Of a stretch of 9,959 nucleotides of DNA, positions 8,050 through 9,959 are shown one piece after another. Location of the stretch: contig JABFRZ010000097.1 of the NCBI GenBank assembly GCA_013140785.1, forward strand, positions 1 through 9,959. The letters run 5' to 3'. Every line of letters starts with the position of its first letter. Position 1 is the first letter of the stretch. Below the pieces are notes generated by a model. It searched no databases and was not told the DNA's origin. It worked only from the letters and a program-made list of their open reading frames with translations. The DNA is from Planctomycetota bacterium (GTDB taxonomy: Bacteria > Planctomycetota > UBA1135 > GCA-002686595). The translations under genes and the position numbers were made by a program.

Positions 8050-9578
8050 TCGATTAGCGAGAGCCCGTCCATGCCGCTCGACTTCGGAATCCCGGTGAGC
8101 TCGCACAGCGTCGGCACGACGTCGGCCAGGATGCCCATGCGGCGCAAGCGCACGCCGCAGAGAGCCTCGTCGCACAAGACGATCGGAACCGGATTGGTCG
8201 TGTGCGCCGTGTGCGGTTGGGCGTGCTCCTCGTCCCACATCTGCTCGGCGTTGCCGTGGTCGGCGGTGATCGCCACCAGCCCACCGGCGGCGGTCACGCG
8301 CGGCACGATCGCGCCGAGACTCTTGTCAACGGCGCGCACCGCGGCCACGGCGGCGCTCTCGATACCCGTGTGCCCGACCATGTCGGCGTTGGCGAAGTTG
8401 ATCACGTAGACGTCGGTCTCGGCGCGCTCGAGCGAGCGCAGGATCGCGTCGGTCACTGCGGGCGCGCTCATCTCCGGCTGCAGGTCGTAGGTCGCGACCT
8501 TGGGGCTCGGCACCAGACAGCGCGATTCCCCCGGCAGCTCGGCCTCCTGGCCGCCCGAGAAGAAGAAGGTCACGTGGGCATACTTCTCGGTTTCGGCGAT
8601 GCGCTCCTGGCGCAGGCCTTGCGCGCTGACGAGCTCGGAGAAGACACCCTTGACCTGCTGCGGCGGGAAGGCGACCGCGAAGGGAAAGTCCGCGCGGTAC
8701 TGGGTCATGGTCGCGATCTCCAGCCGCGCCGGGGCCGCGCGCGGAAAGCCTTCGAAGGGCTGCTGCCAGAGCGCCTGCAGGATCTGCCGCATGCGATCCG
8801 CGCGAAAGTTGAAGCACAAGAGCCCGTCGCCTTCGCGCAAGCGCCCCGCCGACGCGGCACCGATCACGCACGGCTCCACGAACTCGTCGCCGACCTCTTT
8901 CGCGTAGGAAGCGCGCACGGCCGCCAGCGCGCTGGCGTGGACCGCGCCCGCGCCGCGCGTGAACAGCGCGTGCGCGCGCTGGATCCGTTCCCAGCGCTTG
9001 TCGCGGTCCATGGCCCAGTAGCGCCCCACCACCGAGGCGATGCGCCCGACACCGACGCGCGCGAGCTCGCGCTCCAGCGCCTCGACGAAGCCGGCGCCGG
9101 AACGCGGCGGAGTGTCGCGTCCATCGAGCACGGCGTGCACCACGACCTGCTCGCGCGCCAGACCGACGCTTTTCGCCAGCTCGAGCAAGGCCGAGAGGTG
9201 CTGGTCGCTCGCGTGCACGCCGCCATCGCTGACCAGCCCGAGCAGGTGCAGCGTCGTGGCGCAGAGGCGCACGCCCTCCATCACCCCGCGCAGGGCCGAG
9301 TTCCGGTGGAACCCGCCCTCGCGGATGGCGCGATCGATGCGCGTGATCTCCTGCCACACGATGCGTCCCGCGCCGAGGTTGGTATGTCCGACCTCGCTGT
9401 TGCCCATCAGGCCGAGCGGCAGGCCGACCTCCTCGCCCGAGGCCGAGAGCAGCGTGCTCGGAAAGCGCGCGCACAGCTCGTGGAAGAAGGGCGCACCGGC
9501 GCGCACCGCGTTGTGCTCGCGCTGCTCGCGATGCCCCCAACCATCGAGGACGATCAAGAGCAAGGGGCGGTGTTTCAT
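8046..9578 (-). CDS. gpmI: 2,3-bisphosphoglycerate-independent phosphoglycerate mutase
   Basis: The 510-residue enzyme interconverts 3- and 2-phosphoglycerate in glycolysis and gluconeogenesis, using two metal ions (usually Mn) and a phosphoserine intermediate; E. coli GpmI has 514 residues. Visible residues are Asp12 in VLDGWG, catalytic Ser61 in MGNSEVGHTN, the substrate segment DGRDTPP, and metal ligands Asp399 and His403 (NADMVGHTG), Asp440 and His441 (TADHGNAE) and a His of HTAHTTNPVP (about 459). The start at 9578 (MKHRPLLLIVLDGWG) is supported by GGAGAG at 9587-9592, eight bases upstream; the longer frame to 9647 adds only arginine-rich shadow sequence. It overlaps the upstream gene by ATGA (9575-9578) and the downstream transporter by ATGA (8046-8049). 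No key residue is missing. Confidence 0.97.
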   Translation of the reverse strand: MKHRPLLLIVLDGWGHREQREHNAVRAGAPFFHELCARFPSTLLSASGEEVGLPLGLMGNSEVGHTNLGAGRIVWQEITRIDRAIREGGFHRNSALRGVMEGVRLCATTLHLLGLVSDGGVHASDQHLSALLELAKSVGLAREQVVVHAVLDGRDTPPRSGAGFVEALERELARVGVGRIASVVGRYWAMDRDKRWERIQRAHALFTRGAGAVHASALAAVRASYAKEVGDEFVEPCVIGAASAGRLREGDGLLCFNFRADRMRQILQALWQQPFEGFPRAAPARLEIATMTQYRADFPFAVAFPPQQVKGVFSELVSAQGLRQERIAETEKYAHVTFFFSGGQEAELPGESRCLVPSPKVATYDLQPEMSAPAVTDAILRSLERAETDVYVINFANADMVGHTGIESAAVAAVRAVDKSLGAIVPRVTAAGGLVAITADHGNAEQMWDEEHAQPHTAHTTNPVPIVLCDEALCGVRLRRMGILADVVPTLCELTGIPKSSGMDGLSLIE

Positions 9579-9959
9579 CGGTCGTGCTCTCCGAAGCGGT
9601 CGCGGATCGCGCGCGCCAGCTCGCGCGCGCGCACGGCGAGGGCACAAAGCTCCCCGCGCCGTTCTTCGCGCGCACGGGGGTCAGAGAGACCCGGCAGGTT
9701 CGAGCGCGCCGTGAAGGTGGCGCCTTCGACGCACGCGAGCAAGGCCTGAGCCGCCGTCACGGCCTCGCTGGCGAGGCGCGGACGCACCAGAGCGATGCCC
9801 GCGGCCAACCGTTCCAGGGCCGCGAGCGCGAGCTCGGCCACCTGGCGCGGCACCGCGATCGAGCCCTCGATCGCAGGGCCGAGGTCGGCGCGTCCGGCGC
9901 GGGCCGCGAGGTAGCGGGCGTAGGCCTCGGCGTCGCGGTCCACCGGAATGCCGTAGACG
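9575..9959 (-). CDS. Cyclodeaminase / methenyl-THF cyclohydrolase family protein (FchA/FTCD-C like), 5' end outside window
   Basis: The frame is open to the window edge and gives about 127 residues, beginning VYGIPVDRDAEAYARYLAAR. The pattern fits the C-terminal two thirds of the formiminotransferase-cyclodeaminase C domain: D-EAY, then AI..A..VPRQVAELALAALERL, SEAVTAAQALLACVEGATFTARSNL, and a final helical tail. The family has about 200 residues, so the N-terminal PGGGS segment lies outside. FchA proteins act in one-carbon metabolism on methenyl- or formimino-tetrahydrofolate; other family members lack proven activity. The usual Ser-Asp before the alanine-rich helix reads Ser-Glu here. The GTG at 9941-9943 is an internal codon rather than the likely start, because upstream codons (VYGIP) continue in frame and the DAEAY element is internal to the domain. 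The stop overlaps the gpmI start as ATGA. Confidence 0.72.
   Translation of the reverse strand, partial: VYGIPVDRDAEAYARYLAARAGRADLGPAIEGSIAVPRQVAELALAALERLAAGIALVRPRLASEAVTAAQALLACVEGATFTARSNLPGLSDPRAREERRGELCALAVRARELARAIRDRFGEHDR

Noticed and set aside
8050..8238. N-terminal extension of the EamA transporter by 63 residues
   Set aside because: The extra residues are charged, Arg/His-rich sequence lying within the gpmI coding region; the ATG at 8049 gives a normal transporter length and an ATGA junction.
8202..9749. A 515-residue open frame on the plus strand across gpmI
   Set aside because: Antisense shadow of gpmI, whose catalytic residues are all present; the frame has low-complexity Arg/His/Ala composition.

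Overview
The window is GC-rich, densely coded bacterial chromosome. The organism cannot be fixed from this sequence alone. The last ~115 residues of the secreted DUF3494 protein look, from memory, like a C-terminal module common in secreted proteins of high-GC Planctomycetota. The HscB-HscA-IscX machinery is more typical of Proteobacteria and Myxococcota. I therefore suggest a high-GC planctomycete or a myxobacterium-like lineage, without firm choice. No rRNA, tRNA, CRISPR array, transposase gene or phage gene was seen.

Left part (1-2638, + strand): the 3' part of an iron-sulfur cluster (ISC) operon. It holds the C-terminal half of the J-type co-chaperone HscB, the Hsp70 HscA and the small protein IscX. 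HscB and HscA together help move Fe-S clusters from the scaffold IscU to target proteins, and IscX modulates the pathway. The ferredoxin gene usually found between hscA and iscX is absent here. A 179-bp nested palindrome (268-446) sits between hscB and hscA and supplies the hscB stop codon. A diverged half copy of it (2553-2637) lies just after iscX, so two copies of one repeat family bracket hscA-iscX.

Middle part (2718-5650, + strand): a two-component pair with a 4-base overlap. It consists of a soluble PAS-GAF-PAS histidine kinase of the NarX/DegS type (HisKA_3) and a NarL/LuxR-type response regulator. A GC-rich hairpin follows.

Next (5651-6979, + strand): a 258-base leader with several small hairpins, then a secreted protein with a DUF3494 (ice-binding-like/adhesin) domain and an extra C-terminal domain. 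A strong hairpin at 6999-7028 lies between this gene and the convergent block on the other strand.

Right part (7084-9959, - strand): a tightly coupled operon, read right to left. It holds the C-terminal part of a formiminotransferase-cyclodeaminase/FchA-like protein, cofactor-independent phosphoglycerate mutase (gpmI) and an EamA-type DMT transporter. Both junctions are 4-base ATGA overlaps.

The most notable item is the palindromic repeat family around hscA-iscX. Next come the DUF3494 protein with its unexplained C-terminal domain and the structured leader in front of it.
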